Below are positions 22,707 through 34,489 of a DNA stretch of 64,000 nt, piece after piece. The translations under genes were made by a program, and so were the position numbers. The number at the start of each line of letters is the position of its first letter. Within the stretch, counting starts at the first letter, position 1. Source of the stretch: Tragulus kanchil (taxonomy: Eukaryota; Chordata; Mammalia; Artiodactyla; Tragulidae); assembly GCA_022376925.1 (NCBI GenBank), contig JAIOJX010000003.1:34482874-34546873 (forward strand), read 5' to 3'. The notes below the pieces were generated by a model. The model was not told where the DNA came from and did no database searches. It worked only from the letters and a program-made list of their open reading frames with translations.

Positions 22707-23135
22707 TTGTTTATTTTTAATTGGATTATAATTGCTTTACAATATTGCGTTTCTGCTGTAAAACAATGTGAATCAGCCATAGGTAAACATATGTCCCCTC
22801 TCTCTTGAAACTCCCCAACAACCAACCCTTCTAGATCATCACAGAGCACCGAGCTGAGCTCCCTGTGCTACACAGCAGATTCTTGCTGGCTTGCCGCAGT
22901 CCACGGAGTCACAGAGTCAGACAGGGCTGAACGACTGAACAACACATCTGTTTCACACATGGTATATATGTCGATGCTCCTTTCTCAATTTGTTTCACCC
23001 TCTCCTTATCCTGCTCTGGACACAATGCCATTCTCCATGTCTGCATCAATATATCTGCCCTGCAAGTTGGTTCATCTGTGCCATTTTCTAGATTTCATGT
23101 GCATTAATATGCAATAGTTTATTATTTTCTAACGA
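22707..23135 (-). mobile_element. Ruminant L1 3' end containing a Bov-A tail fragment
   Basis: Antisense L1: 'aattggattataattgcttt', 'gtgaatcagccataggtaaa', 'agctccctgtgctacacagc'. At 22893-22945 it is interrupted by the 3' end of a Bov-tA/Bov-A in sense ('gcagtccacggagtcacaga', 'gaacgactgaacaac'). The L1 then resumes at 'acatctgtttcacacatgg'. Confidence 0.8.
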
Positions 23136-23545
23136 TAAGGTCTTTTGGTTTACATAGAAGGAGAACCCAAGTAAAAGAGTTTGAAGATGCATATAAAGAT
23201 GTAGATGATGAGCCAAAAAATCTGATGAAAAATGATAACCATCTTTAATGTCTTTGAATGTCTGAAGAACAGTCAGACAAAATGGAACTTAGACTTTTTC
23301 ATAGAATAAAGAGCAGGAGTCAATGGGCACAAGTTCCAGCAAGATAAATTTCTGATTAATATCAGGAAGAAATGACCAATAACATGTAGTACCATAATGG
23401 AAAGGCAGACTGTAGACAGGGATGGTCATTTGAGAGATCAAGTCAAGACTGAGTGATTATCTGCTAGATTCATAAATGAGATTTGTGCATAAGTAGAGAT
23501 GGGACTGAAATATCATTAATTATCTATTTATTTATTTTAAATGTT

Positions 23546-23801
23546 GGCCTCTTTTATTGATTGTTTATTTATTTTTCATTCATCTTTATTCTTCAGCCTG
23601 TGTGGGACTCCCATTGCAGTAGCCTTTGTTGTTGCAGAGCACTGGTTCTGGGCGCACGCGCTCCAGAGCACTGGCTCCTAGTTGGACACACCGGTCCAGC
23701 TGCTCTGCGGCACATGGGATCCTCCCAGGCCAGGGATCGAACTGGTGCCCCTTGCACTGCAAGATGGACTCTTTACCCACTGGACCACCAGGGAAGCCCC
23801 A
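23546..23801 (-). mobile_element. CHR-type SINE (second copy in duplication 7)
   Basis: Repeat of 22451-22706 at +1,095 bp. Confidence 0.92.
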
Positions 23802-24230
23802 TTGTTTATTTTTAATTGGATTATAATTGCTTTACAATATTGCGTTTCTGCTGTAAAACAATGTGAATCAGCCATAGGTAAACATATGTCCCCTCTCTCT
23901 TGAAACTCCCCAACAACCAACCCTTCTAGATCATCACAGAGCACCGAGCTGAGCTCCCTGTGCTACACAGCAGATTCTTGCTGGCTTGCCGCAGTCCACG
24001 GAGTCACAGAGTCAGACAGGGCTGAACGACTGAACAACACATCTGTTTCACACATGGTATATATGTCGATGCTCCTTTCTCAATTTGTTTCACCCTCTCC
24101 TTATCCTGCTCTGGACACAATGCCATTCTCCATGTCTGCATCAATATATCTGCCCTGCAAGTTGGTTCATCTGTGCCATTTTCTAGATTTCATGTGCATT
24201 AATATGCAATAGTTTATTATTTTCTAACGA
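23802..24230 (-). mobile_element. Ruminant L1 3' end with Bov-A fragment (second copy)
   Basis: Repeat of 22707-23135 at +1,095 bp. The Bov-A fragment is at 23988-24040. Confidence 0.8.
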
Positions 24231-24242
24231 TAAGGTCTTTTG

Positions 24243-25299
24243 ATTGTGTTGAACAGATGTATTCTATAATTAAACTCTAATAAATGATTGAAAGATGTTC
24301 ACTTGTTACCTATAGACATTTATCCCTGTTTTGTTCCTACTGATATGCATTAAAACTAGTAACACATGGGGACCTATTAAGATGGACACAAATCCTCTAA
24401 ATGCTTATTTGTTTAGGAATAAATATTTATTAAATCTTACCATCACACCCTTATACACAACTTTTTATCTCCACTGTCTCTCTCTTAATTCAGCTCTCAT
24501 TGATTCTCCCCTGAATTATTGCAGTAGCTTCTAAATTGCTGTTTACTTCGCATTCTCTATTTTTCAACCCATCTGCCCCAGTGCTACCAGTGTGACAGAG
24601 TTGGCCCACTGAGTCCCTCCATTAATACATGCTGATGGCTCCTCTCTGCCCATAGCTAGAGGTCAAGCTTCTGAACATAGCACTGGAGGGAACGCCCTGC
24701 TCAGGAACTCTGCCGCTCCCACTTGCTTACCCACTGCTGAGCTTCCACTGGAAATGTTTCCTGCAGCAGTCATCTGGATCAATTGTAATTCTACAGGGAA
24801 GATGCTACCCTACATTTTTAAGACTTAGTACATAATCTTTCTATTGTAATTGTTTCTCCAATTCTGTCCACTTTTCTCGACTTTATTTTGTAATCATCAA
24901 ATACATGGTCTTTTTCAACAAGTTCCCTTTGTAATTAGTCTGTTTCCTCTCTCCAACCATTTATTCTCAAGACTACCAAACCAAGATGGAAACGAAAAAA
25001 GAAATGCAGTTGTTTTTTGTTTAATTGTATTCTATACAACCTATTTCTCAATAAGTTCTCTTTGATTTCCTGAAAATTCTTGAGTATAAAGTTTAGTACC
25101 TATTTTTATCACTGTGTTTTGAACATTTTATTAAAATGTGCTGTTCTCCATGGTAATTATCAGATTTTGTCATACTTAAGAACTTTGATAATATAGTATT
25201 CTTTCTTATGAAAAACAATTACCAACTTATAAATATTTATCTTATTTTCCTTTTGCCATGTATTATACTTCCAAGAGCCCTGATCAAATGCGGAGTATG
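24243..25299. other. Unassigned sequence, possibly old LINE2-like DNA
   Basis: Around 24440-24600, phrases such as 'ctgaattattgcagtagctt' recall an ancient mammalian repeat, but similarity is too weak to name. No gene recognised. Confidence 0.3.
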
Positions 25300-25457
25300 C
25301 CTTCTGATGTCAGCCTAGAGAAAATGCCTCTACCTCTAAAACACTAAAACAGACTATTTTGCGTATACAAAATGGACAGCACACAATTTTATTTACAGTG
25401 TGTCCAGTTATACAACATTCATCATCCTTGATATGTAATTTGTACAATACATTTCAC

Positions 25458-25668
25458 TTGGTGGTACGTGTGTGCTCCATTGTGTCTAACTCTTTGCAAC
25501 TCTGTGGACTGGAGCCCACCAGGCTCCCTTGTCCATGGAATTTTCCAGGCAAGAATACTAGGGTGTATTTCAATTTCCTATTCCAGGAGATCTTCCTAGG
25601 GATCAAACCTGCGTTTCTTGCATTGACAGGTAAATTCATTACCACTCTGCCACCAAGGAAGCCCTTGT
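25458..25668 (-). mobile_element. Bov-tA SINE
   Basis: Reverse-strand copy: 'ctccattgtgtctaactctt', 'tgtggactggagcccaccag', 'tttccaggcaagaatactag', head complement 'tgccaccaaggaagccc'. Moderately diverged. Confidence 0.9.
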
Positions 25669-26574
25669 ATATCTCGGGTCCATTTTAAATATAAACTTTT
25701 GCACAATGCACATTTTAAAATGGCTATGGATATTTGTATCATACCAGAGATGTCAGGTTTGTTGTGGCCTGTTCAGCCTGGAAATCATGTCCAGAGAGTG
25801 ATGCAGAAAAGCTTGTTTAAGCAGATTTTCCATGCTTTCCATATGATGCATTCCTGATATAAACTCCGCATCTCTATAGACTAATCGTTTATTAAGCATT
25901 TACCAAAATATATTAGCATACAACTGGGTGCTGGAAGTGGGTGGTGGTGTGAGATAGGAAGGGCTGTTGCCTGAAGGAAACTCGTGAAAGGTAGAGATTG
26001 GTAGAATCCTGCTCTCTAAATTTATCCTGACATAGAAAGTAGAAATATTTTTAAGCTTCCATTGATGCTGCAGCAATGCAAATTACAGGGTGACTAGAGA
26101 ACTATGCAAAGTCTAAGATCAGCCTCAAGAAGGCAAATCTACAGGTTCTAACCATGAAAATCTGTCAGATACCGTTGTTGGTACCTAAGTCCTAAGTCTT
26201 CTCTCTGGACATGATTGTAGAGTCCGTGTTTCAAGCACTTGCACATGTTCTAGTTGCCAAAGGATATGAAATACATGATGGAGGCTAACTTCCCTGAAAG
26301 CAGTGGTTCAACAGTCATGAGGGACAGCAGCCAGTTGTGTTTGGGAAATACCACTACAGTGTAATCTAAAATTTTATGTTGAACAGACAGAATTAGGCTG
26401 TAGTAAGGACGGTTTACCTTCTGATGTCAGCCTAGAGAAAATGCCTCTACCTCTAAAACACTAAAACAGACTATTTTGCGTATACAAAATGGACAGCACA
26501 CAATTTTATTTACAGTGTGTCCAGTTATACAACATTCATCATCCTTGATATGTAATTTGTACAATACATTTCAC

Positions 26575-26785
26575 TTGGTGGTACGTGTGTGCTCCATTGT
26601 GTCTAACTCTTTGCAACTCTGTGGACTGGAGCCCACCAGGCTCCCTTGTCCATGGAATTTTCCAGGCAAGAATACTAGGGTGTATTTCAATTTCCTATTC
26701 CAGGAGATCTTCCTAGGGATCAAACCTGCGTTTCTTGCATTGACAGGTAAATTCATTACCACTCTGCCACCAAGGAAGCCCTTGT
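26575..26785 (-). mobile_element. Bov-tA SINE (second copy in duplication 8)
   Basis: Repeat of 25458-25668 at +1,117 bp. Confidence 0.9.
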
Positions 26786-27607
26786 ATATCTCGGGTCCAT
26801 TTTAAATATAAACTTTTGCACAATGCACATTTTAAAATGGCTATGGATATTTGTATCATACCAGAGATGTCAGGTTTGTTGTGGCCTGTTCAGCCTGGAA
26901 ATCATGTCCAGAGAGTGATGCAGAAAAGCTTGTTTAAGCAGATTTTCCATGCTTTCCATATGATGCATTCCTGATATAAACTCCGCATCTCTATAGACTA
27001 ATCGTTTATTAAGCATTTACCAAAATATATTAGCATACAACTGGGTGCTGGAAGTGGGTGGTGGTGTGAGATAGGAAGGGCTGTTGCCTGAAGGAAACTC
27101 GTGAAAGGTAGAGATTGGTAGAATCCTGCTCTCTAAATTTATCCTGACATAGAAAGTAGAAATATTTTTAAGCTTCCATTGATGCTGCAGCAATGCAAAT
27201 TACAGGGTGACTAGAGAACTATGCAAAGTCTAAGATCAGCCTCAAGAAGGCAAATCTACAGGTTCTAACCATGAAAATCTGTCAGATACCGTTGTTGGTA
27301 CCTAAGTCCTAAGTCTTCTCTCTGGACATGATTGTAGAGTCCGTGTTTCAAGCACTTGCACATGTTCTAGTTGCCAAAGGATATGAAATACATGATGGAG
27401 GCTAACTTCCCTGAAAGCAGTGGTTCAACAGTCATGAGGGACAGCAGCCAGTTGTGTTTGGGAAATACCACTACAGTGTAATCTAAAATTTTATGTTGAA
27501 CAGACAGAATTAGGCTGTAGTAAGGACGGTTTCACCCTCTGACATGTACAGGAAAAAGCAAACAGACAAACAAACCTAACCGATTTATTATAGTATATCA
27601 TTATGTA

Positions 27608-27683
27608 GGGTTACCCAAAAAGTTTGTTTGGGCTTTTCCGTAATATCTTACAGAAAATCCCAAATGAGCTTTCTGGCCAACCC
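27608..27683. mobile_element. Tc1/mariner-type MITE
   Basis: A 76 bp element with long inverted ends: left 'gggttacccaaaaagtttg', right complement 'gggttggccagaaagctc'. The centre is 'ttccgtaatatcttacag'. The whole reads as an imperfect palindrome, as in mariner-derived miniature elements of ruminants. A TA precedes the left end, but the right flank has mutated. Confidence 0.8.
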
Positions 27684-28694
27684 AGGCATCCACTGCATAA
27701 GCATGAACGTGAAGCACTTATATTTAAGATGAATGACTTTAAAAGGATTGAATACTAAATCAGATTCTCAGGATTTTTTCCTTAGTTTGATTTTGTAGTT
27801 TTTACTCCCAGAAAATAAAATTCCAAAAGTCAAAAAACATAAATAAATAAAAATGGATTTGACATCCTTTATGGAAAGCCACATACAGGTGTCATCCCTT
27901 TGTTAACCTACAATAAAAGAAACTCCGTGTAGATGAATTTAGTCTGATAACTGGAACCCCCAATAGTACATCAGAATAATCCAAGTTTTAATGCAATACT
28001 ATTTAGGAATTGAGTTGGCACCAGGGAGACTAAGTCCTCAGTCAATATTTGAGAATTAGAACTGTTGTGTGAAATGAAGTACTAACCTGGAGAGCTGCCA
28101 ACTGCTGAAAGCCTGCATGCAGGAACTGTAGCTGAGAAAATAGTTTCCAAACTAAGCCAAGGAGAGGATCCAGAGGAAAGCTTGTCTGATTATCATGTCA
28201 TGGACAGGCTTCTTCCCAAACTCAATCTTTTCTTGCTGTATTTCCCTTCCTTGGCTATAGATGCTTTAGCCCAGAGTTTCTGTTTCCCTGAGTAGATTTA
28301 TGATTTACTGTGAGTAGCTCTTTGGAGCAAAGGAAAAAAAAGAAAGATATGATTAGTTTTTAAATAGTACTGGCCAGGGACTTGGTTTTAATCTAGTCCA
28401 GAAAACGGAAAATGGAAATTGTAGAGTCCGTGTTTCAAGCACTTGCACATGTTCTAGTTGCCAAAGGATATGAAATACATGATGGAGGCTAACTTCCCTG
28501 AAAGCAGTGGTTCAACAGTCATGAGGGACAGCAGCCAGTTGTGTTTGGGAAATACCACTACAGTGTAATCTAAAATTTTATGTTGAACAGACAGAATTAG
28601 GCTGTAGTAAGGACGGTTTCACCCTCTGACATGTACAGGAAAAAGCAAACAGACAAACAAACCTAACCGATTTATTATAGTATATCATTATGTA

Positions 28695-28770
28695 GGGTTA
28701 CCCAAAAAGTTTGTTTGGGCTTTTCCGTAATATCTTACAGAAAATCCCAAATGAGCTTTCTGGCCAACCC
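28695..28770. mobile_element. Mariner-type MITE (second copy in duplication 9)
   Basis: Repeat of 27608-27683 at +1,087 bp. Confidence 0.8.
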
Positions 28771-29485
28771 AGGCATCCACTGCATAAGCATGAACGTGAA
28801 GCACTTATATTTAAGATGAATGACTTTAAAAGGATTGAATACTAAATCAGATTCTCAGGATTTTTTCCTTAGTTTGATTTTGTAGTTTTTACTCCCAGAA
28901 AATAAAATTCCAAAAGTCAAAAAACATAAATAAATAAAAATGGATTTGACATCCTTTATGGAAAGCCACATACAGGTGTCATCCCTTTGTTAACCTACAA
29001 TAAAAGAAACTCCGTGTAGATGAATTTAGTCTGATAACTGGAACCCCCAATAGTACATCAGAATAATCCAAGTTTTAATGCAATACTATTTAGGAATTGA
29101 GTTGGCACCAGGGAGACTAAGTCCTCAGTCAATATTTGAGAATTAGAACTGTTGTGTGAAATGAAGTACTAACCTGGAGAGCTGCCAACTGCTGAAAGCC
29201 TGCATGCAGGAACTGTAGCTGAGAAAATAGTTTCCAAACTAAGCCAAGGAGAGGATCCAGAGGAAAGCTTGTCTCATTATCATGTCATGGACAGGCTTCT
29301 TCCCCAAACTCAATCTTTTTCTTGCTGTATTTCCCTTCCTTGGCTATAGATGCTTTAGCCCAGAGTTTCTGTTTCCCTGAGTAGATTTATGATTTACTGT
29401 GAGTAGCTCTTTGGAGCAAAGGAAAAAAAAGAAAGATATGATTAGTTTTTAAATAGTACTGGCCAGGGACTTGGTTTTAATCTAG

Positions 29486-30518
29486 GTGTCGCATCATTGT
29501 ACACAATGCAGAAACAAAAAGCAAAAGTATAAGAACCAAGTCTGCTTCAGAATCATAGAGCCTGAGGCTGATGATGTGACCAAAAATAAAAATTCAGGTG
29601 AAAATACTGGACAAATTCCAAATGAAGCATATGGGTATTATGCATGTGTATACGTTCTCTCCCCTCCAGTACAAAATCTTAATCTCCTTTTCCTCTTACT
29701 TAAACACTGAAGTGCTACAGATCACATGTCTTCTTGGGGAAAAGGTAAGAAATGAGACAATGATACAGTTTCAGTTTCACAGTGCAGTCAGGAAAACAGA
29801 GCCTGTCCTTGGTAATTCAATAGAAGAGATTTAATTTGTGCGATTAGAGATAGAAGTGTTGGAGGAACCAAAAAGCCAAACAGAAAATTTTAAGACAACT
29901 CAGAGATTTGGGATTTTGAGCAGCCCAAAGCAGCTACAACCCAAAAGACTGAATGAAACATTTGTAGATAAGATCTTAGAGAGAGGTCACTGCAGTGGGA
30001 ATTTAAAATGAGATGGAGGCCTGCCCTGAAGCAGGGACCATGAAAGGAGACACTTTTTGACAGGAAATAAATACCAGGAGGAGACACAGTCTCTGTCAGG
30101 TTCTACCCAAACAAGAGTTGGGAGGGAGAGGGGTAGGGAAAAGGAATGAAGTTTCCCTTGCTTTTACCCTCCGTTCTCCCTTCAATCTCTAGTTCCTCCC
30201 AAACCTGGCTGGGATCTAAGCGCAAGGAAACCTGGGAAGTGTAGTTTGGGGAGGTTTGGTCCCCTAAAATGCAGAACAGAGCTTAAATGGTAGGAGAACA
30301 AAGCTGAGAACAAACTGGCAAATCACTGACAAAGGTGAAAACCCAATCAGAATAAATTTTCATAAATGGGTAGAGTGGCAATAGTTTGCTTTGTAATTGT
30401 CTTCCCCTAACACTGCCTTTTGGTATAGAAAGTCTAATATCATGGGGAAAGACTATGACACAGGGTTAAGTAACATAGAGGTGATCTGCCACCCAGTGAT
30501 GAGTTTTTGGCAAGGATG
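29486..30518. other. Unassigned sequence
   Basis: The part 29780-30300 ('cagtcaggaaaacagagcct', 'aattcaatagaagagattta') has the flavour of an old mammalian LTR, but I cannot name it. The 74-78 codon frames here show no domain. Confidence 0.3.
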
Positions 30519-30532
30519 AGTTCCTGGACTCT

Positions 30533-30867
30533 TTTTTTCTTTTTTCTTTTGGTTTAGCTATTCCAGTTAAATTACCTTTTCATGTAAGTTTTTAAAAAAA
30601 TTTTGGCCTGTTTTATTGATTTTTTAAAAAATTTAGTTATTTTTATCCATCTTTATTCTTTGGCCTGTGTGGGTCTCCCATCGCAGTGGCCTCTCTCCTC
30701 GCAGAGCACTGGCTCTGAGCACATGCGCTCTGGAGCACTGGTTTGTAATTGGACACACCGGTCCAGCCACTCTGAGGCAGACAGGATCTTCCCCGGCCAG
30801 GGATCAAACCAGTGCCCCTTGCACTGCAAGGTGGACTCTTTGCCCACTGGACCACCAGGGAAACCCC
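30533..30867 (-). mobile_element. CHR-type SINE with 14 bp target-site duplication
   Basis: Reverse-strand copy: 'gtgggtctcccatcgcagtg', 'taattggacacaccggtcc', head complement 'accaccagggaaaccccc', with an A/T-rich tail region on its left. It is bracketed by the perfect repeat 'agttcctggactct' at 30519-30532 and 30868-30881, which proves a retrotransposed insertion. Confidence 0.95.
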
Positions 30868-30881
30868 CAGTTCCTGGACTC

Positions 30882-31559
30882 TGTAAATCAGTCCCTCAAG
30901 CAACTCCTGACCACAGTTCACATGGGGTGGGGATGAGCGGGTGGTGAGGAGGGCGTAGAGGAGTCACATGCTTCAGTATAAACTCACAAATGAAATGCAA
31001 GACTTTACAAAATGAAGTGCTCTGTCTGACTGTCTAGACTATGGGCTTAAAGAACAACAGCAATGACAATAAATTCCCAGAAGAGAACAAGAATGCATAG
31101 GAAAGACCTCAGACATGAGAAGGTTTCTGAGCTGTGTTACAGAAGTACATTAAATTAATAAAAGAGGAGAAAAAACTGTTATATATTTTAAGTAAAAGTT
31201 TGAAAAGTGAAGGCAAGAATGAAGCTCCCTTTTCTTGAGTCAGTGTGGTAGTCATTCTGGTGAGAAAAGTGGATATCAATTTGGGAGACTGGCAGGTAAA
31301 GGTAACTGGATATTTTCATGGAATTAAAGGCTCTGTAGAATGACTAAAACAACACATAACTCACAGATCTTTTTATGGTTTTGCTTCCCCTAAACACAAA
31401 CATCAGTAACAGTGGCTATGACTCAGAGATGGGGAGGCAAGTGGGGGTGACTCAGAACCTACCATATCTTTCCACACCCTCCCCTCCCATGCAGAGAATC
31501 ATGGATTTAGAGCATCTTCTTGTACAATAAATTTCATAATTTCCAAGATTACTGTCCTT
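30882..31559. other. Unassigned sequence
   Basis: No repeat or gene recognised. Confidence 0.4.
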
Positions 31560-31790
31560 AAAGTTTTAGAATATATACTGAACAGCCACATGTAGCATAT
31601 AGTACAGGGAACTCTGCTCAATATTCTGTATTAATCAACTATGTTAATACAGGGAAAAGACTTTGAGAAAGAAAAAATACATGTATATTTATGTATACTG
31701 AATCACTTTATGGTACACCTGAATCTACAACAATATGGTTAATCCAATATAAAATGAAAATCTAAAAAAAAAGAGAAAAATTGATGAATG
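31560..31790 (+). mobile_element. L1 3' UTR tail
   Basis: Sense L1 terminal features: 'agtacagggaactctgctca', 'actgaatcactttatggtac', 'tggttaatccaatataaaat', ending in an A-rich tail at about 31770. Short 5'-truncated copy. Confidence 0.75.
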
Positions 31791-31944
31791 GGTAGATAGA
31801 GCAAGTATAGTCAAATGAATAATTTTTTCAACTTTATGTCTGAAATTTTTCATTATAAAATCTGGGTTAAAATACCCACAGGAGAAGACTATTCTATTCC
31901 TTTCTTGGAAGAATACCAGTTAAGAAATTCTTCCTATGATCTCC

Positions 31945-32092
31945 TTGCATTCTATATCACTTCAGTCATGTTTGACTCTGGGCAACCCTATGAACTGGAG
32001 CTCCCAGGCCCCTCCATCCATGGGATTCTCAAGGCAAGAATACAGAAGGGGGTTGCCATGCTCTCCTCCAGGGGATCTTCCCCTGATCTTCT
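31945..32092 (-). mobile_element. Truncated Bov-A SINE
   Basis: Reverse-strand 3' part of Bov-tA/Bov-A: 'tcacttcagtcatgtttgac', 'tccatgggattctcaaggc', 'ctctcctccaggggatcttc'. The tRNA-like head is missing. Confidence 0.85.
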
Positions 32093-32254
32093 TACAGTAC
32101 TTTATATGTGTTCTGAATTTATCAGCTGAGCTATTGTTCTGTGTATCCACAGAGCCTATGATAGGATAAAATGGGCCAATTTTCTGTTTATAAAATAATT
32201 TTCCTGAACTCCAAACTCTGAGATATTATGCTTTTTCTTCCTACTCTAGCCAAC

Positions 32255-32957
32255 TGTGGCAGGCAGAATAATGACTTCCCGAGATATCTATGATTCCCTG
32301 GTGGCTCAGCCATAAATAATCTGCCTGCAATGCAGGAGATGTGGGTTTGCTCCCGGGGACAGGAAGATCCTTCAGAGAAGGAAATGGCAACTCACTCCAG
32401 TATTCTTGCCTGGAAAATCCCATGGACAGAGGAGCCTGGTGGGCTAGAGTTCATGGAGTCACAAAGAGTTGGACATGACTGAGTGACTAAACAAAAACCA
32501 ATGATATCTACAATTTAATCTCCATAAACTGGAAATGTGTTGCCTTACAGGGCAAAAGGAATTCTGCAATGGGATTGAGTTAAGCAATTTGAGATGGAGA
32601 GAGAATTCTGGATGATTCAGGTGAATTCAATATATCACAATGGCTCTATAAAAGCAGGAAGGTTAGAGTCAGAGAAGGAGATGTGATAATGAGAGTAGAG
32701 ATCAGAGAGACAGATCCTTGAAGGTGCAAGCCTGCTGACCTTGAAGATGGAGGAAGGGGCCATGAGCCAAAGAATGTGGGCTGCCTCTAGGAGATGGAGC
32801 AGGCAAGGAAACAGACTGTACTTTAGAGCCTCCAGAAGGATGGCACCCTGCCAACAATTGGCTTTTAGCATCTCTGACTTCTAGAACTGAGCATAATACA
32901 TTTGTCTCAATTTTAAGTTTGTGATAGCTTTTACAGCATCAATAGGAAACTAACGAT
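32255..32957 (+). mobile_element. Ancient LTR-like mammalian repeat split by a Bov-tA
   Basis: Sense old repeat with 'gtggcaggcagaataatgac', then after the SINE 'tgttgccttacagggcaaaa', 'cttgaagatggaggaagggg', 'ttctagaactgagcataata' and a terminal 'catcaataggaaactaac'. I recall this as MaLR-like. The exact family is uncertain. Confidence 0.6.
32291..32497 (+). mobile_element. Bov-tA SINE with 8 bp target-site duplication
   Basis: Near full-length sense copy: 'ttccctggtggctcagccat', 'ctgcctgcaatgcaggagat', 'ccagtattcttgcctggaaa'. The direct repeat 'gatatcta' at 32283-32290 and 32503-32510 marks insertion into the older LTR-like repeat. Confidence 0.92.
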
Positions 32958-33058
32958 CAGCCTTCCAGAATGTGTAGACACATTCTGCATCTGCCTACCA
33001 ACCATGGCTATTCCTTTCTTGGAAGAATACCAGTTAAGAAATTCTTCCTATGATCTCC

Positions 33059-33206
33059 TTGCATTCTATATCACTTCAGTCATGTTTGACTCTGGGCAAC
33101 CCTATGAACTGGAGCTCCCAGGCCCCTCCATCCATGGGATTCTCAAGGCAAGAATACAGAAGGGGGTTGCCATGCTCTCCTCCAGGGGATCTTCCCCTGA
33201 TCTTCT
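33059..33206 (-). mobile_element. Truncated Bov-A (second copy in duplication 10)
   Basis: Repeat of 31945-32092 at +1,114 bp. Confidence 0.85.
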
Positions 33207-33368
33207 TACAGTACTTTATATGTGTTCTGAATTTATCAGCTGAGCTATTGTTCTGTGTATCCACAGAGCCTATGATAGGATAAAATGGGCCAATTTTCTG
33301 TTTATAAAATAATTTTCCTGAACTCCAAACTCTGAGATATTATGCTTTTTCTTCCTACTCTAGCCAAC

Positions 33369-34071
33369 TGTGGCAGGCAGAATAATGACTTCCCGAGATA
33401 TCTATGATTCCCTGGTGGCTCAGCCATAAATAATCTGCCTGCAATGCAGGAGATGTGGGTTTGCTCCCGGGGACAGGAAGATCCTTCAGAGAAGGAAATG
33501 GCAACTCACTCCAGTATTCTTGCCTGGAAAATCCCATGGACAGAGGAGCCTGGTGGGCTAGAGTTCATGGAGTCACAAAGAGTTGGACATGACTGAGTGA
33601 CTAAACAAAAACCAATGATATCTACAATTTAATCTCCATAAACTGGAAATGTGTTGCCTTACAGGGCAAAAGGAATTCTGCAATGGGATTGAGTTAAGCA
33701 ATTTGAGATGGAGAGAGAATTCTGGATGATTCAGGTGAATTCAATATATCACAATGGCTCTATAAAAGCAGGAAGGTTAGAGTCAGAGAAGGAGATGTGA
33801 TAATGAGAGTAGAGATCAGAGAGACAGATCCTTGAAGGTGCAAGCCTGCTGACCTTGAAGATGGAGGAAGGGGCCATGAGCCAAAGAATGTGGGCTGCCT
33901 CTAGGAGATGGAGCAGGCAAGGAAACAGACTGTACTTTAGAGCCTCCAGAAGGATGGCACCCTGCCAACAATTGGCTTTTAGCATCTCTGACTTCTAGAA
34001 CTGAGCATAATACATTTGTCTCAATTTTAAGTTTGTGATAGCTTTTACAGCATCAATAGGAAACTAACGAT
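33369..34071 (+). mobile_element. Ancient LTR-like repeat with Bov-tA (second copy)
   Basis: Repeat of 32255-32957 at +1,114 bp. The embedded Bov-tA is at 33405-33611. Confidence 0.6.
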
Positions 34072-34489
34072 CAGCCTTCCAGAATGTGTAGACACATTCT
34101 GCATCTGCCTTACCAACCATGGTCATCGTCATTCCACTCCCCTCTGGTCTCCTGGCTCCTCTCTTCTCTTCACTGTCTTTACTGGTAACCAACAATGCTG
34201 ATACTGCCAAATTCAGCGATCATGCTTTGGCCCTTTTCTTGTCTGACTCTTTTGGAAGCATTTGGCAGGAAACGTCTCCTCACCTGAGTTTTCTATTAGT
34301 TGGGCTCCTTGGTTTGCAGTAAGGTTGCCTCCCTCATTTTCCTTCTATTAATAGTAATGAGATGAGTTAGGCAACTTCTTACCTGGCCCCCAGGGATCCC
34401 ACCTTCTGGAATCCACACCATCTGATATGCCCTCTCTTTGAGAGTGTGCTGGACCTAGTGGTTTGTTTCTGATGAATAGATATGTCTGT

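Larger units (their letters stand above)
22058..24242. repeat. Direct tandem duplication 7 (22058-23147 / 23156-24242)
   Basis: Offset is 1,098 bp, falling to 1,095 through losses in A runs of copy 2 ('gtaaaaagag' versus 'gtaaaagag'; 'ccaaaaaaatc' versus 'ccaaaaaatc'). Pure homopolymer shortening of this kind is typical of long-read error. Copies carry a CHR-type SINE and an L1 tail. Confidence 0.95.
25300..27532. repeat. Direct tandem duplication 8 (25300-26415 / 26417-27532)
   Basis: Copies at an exact 1,117 bp offset appear identical along their length. They contain one Bov-tA and otherwise unassigned DNA (25669-26415). The last ~200 bp recur a third time from 28418 because this pair overlaps duplication 9. 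Confidence 0.95.
27331..29485. repeat. Direct tandem duplication 9 (27331-28396 / 28418-29485)
   Basis: Offset is 1,087 bp, rising to 1,089 through added bases in short C and T runs of copy 2. One substitution is 'ttgtctgatt' versus 'ttgtctcatt'. The joint 28397-28417 is A/G-rich and matches neither flank well. Apart from the MITE, the content (27690-28396) is unassigned. Confidence 0.95.
31894..34122. repeat. Direct tandem duplication 10 (31894-33007 / 33008-34122)
   Basis: Offset is 1,114-1,115 bp and the only clear difference is 'ctgcctacc' versus 'ctgccttacc'. Copies butt together within 'accatggctattcc'. The last 50 bp are shared with duplication 11, so 'cttccagaatgtgtagacac' occurs three times. 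Confidence 0.95.
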
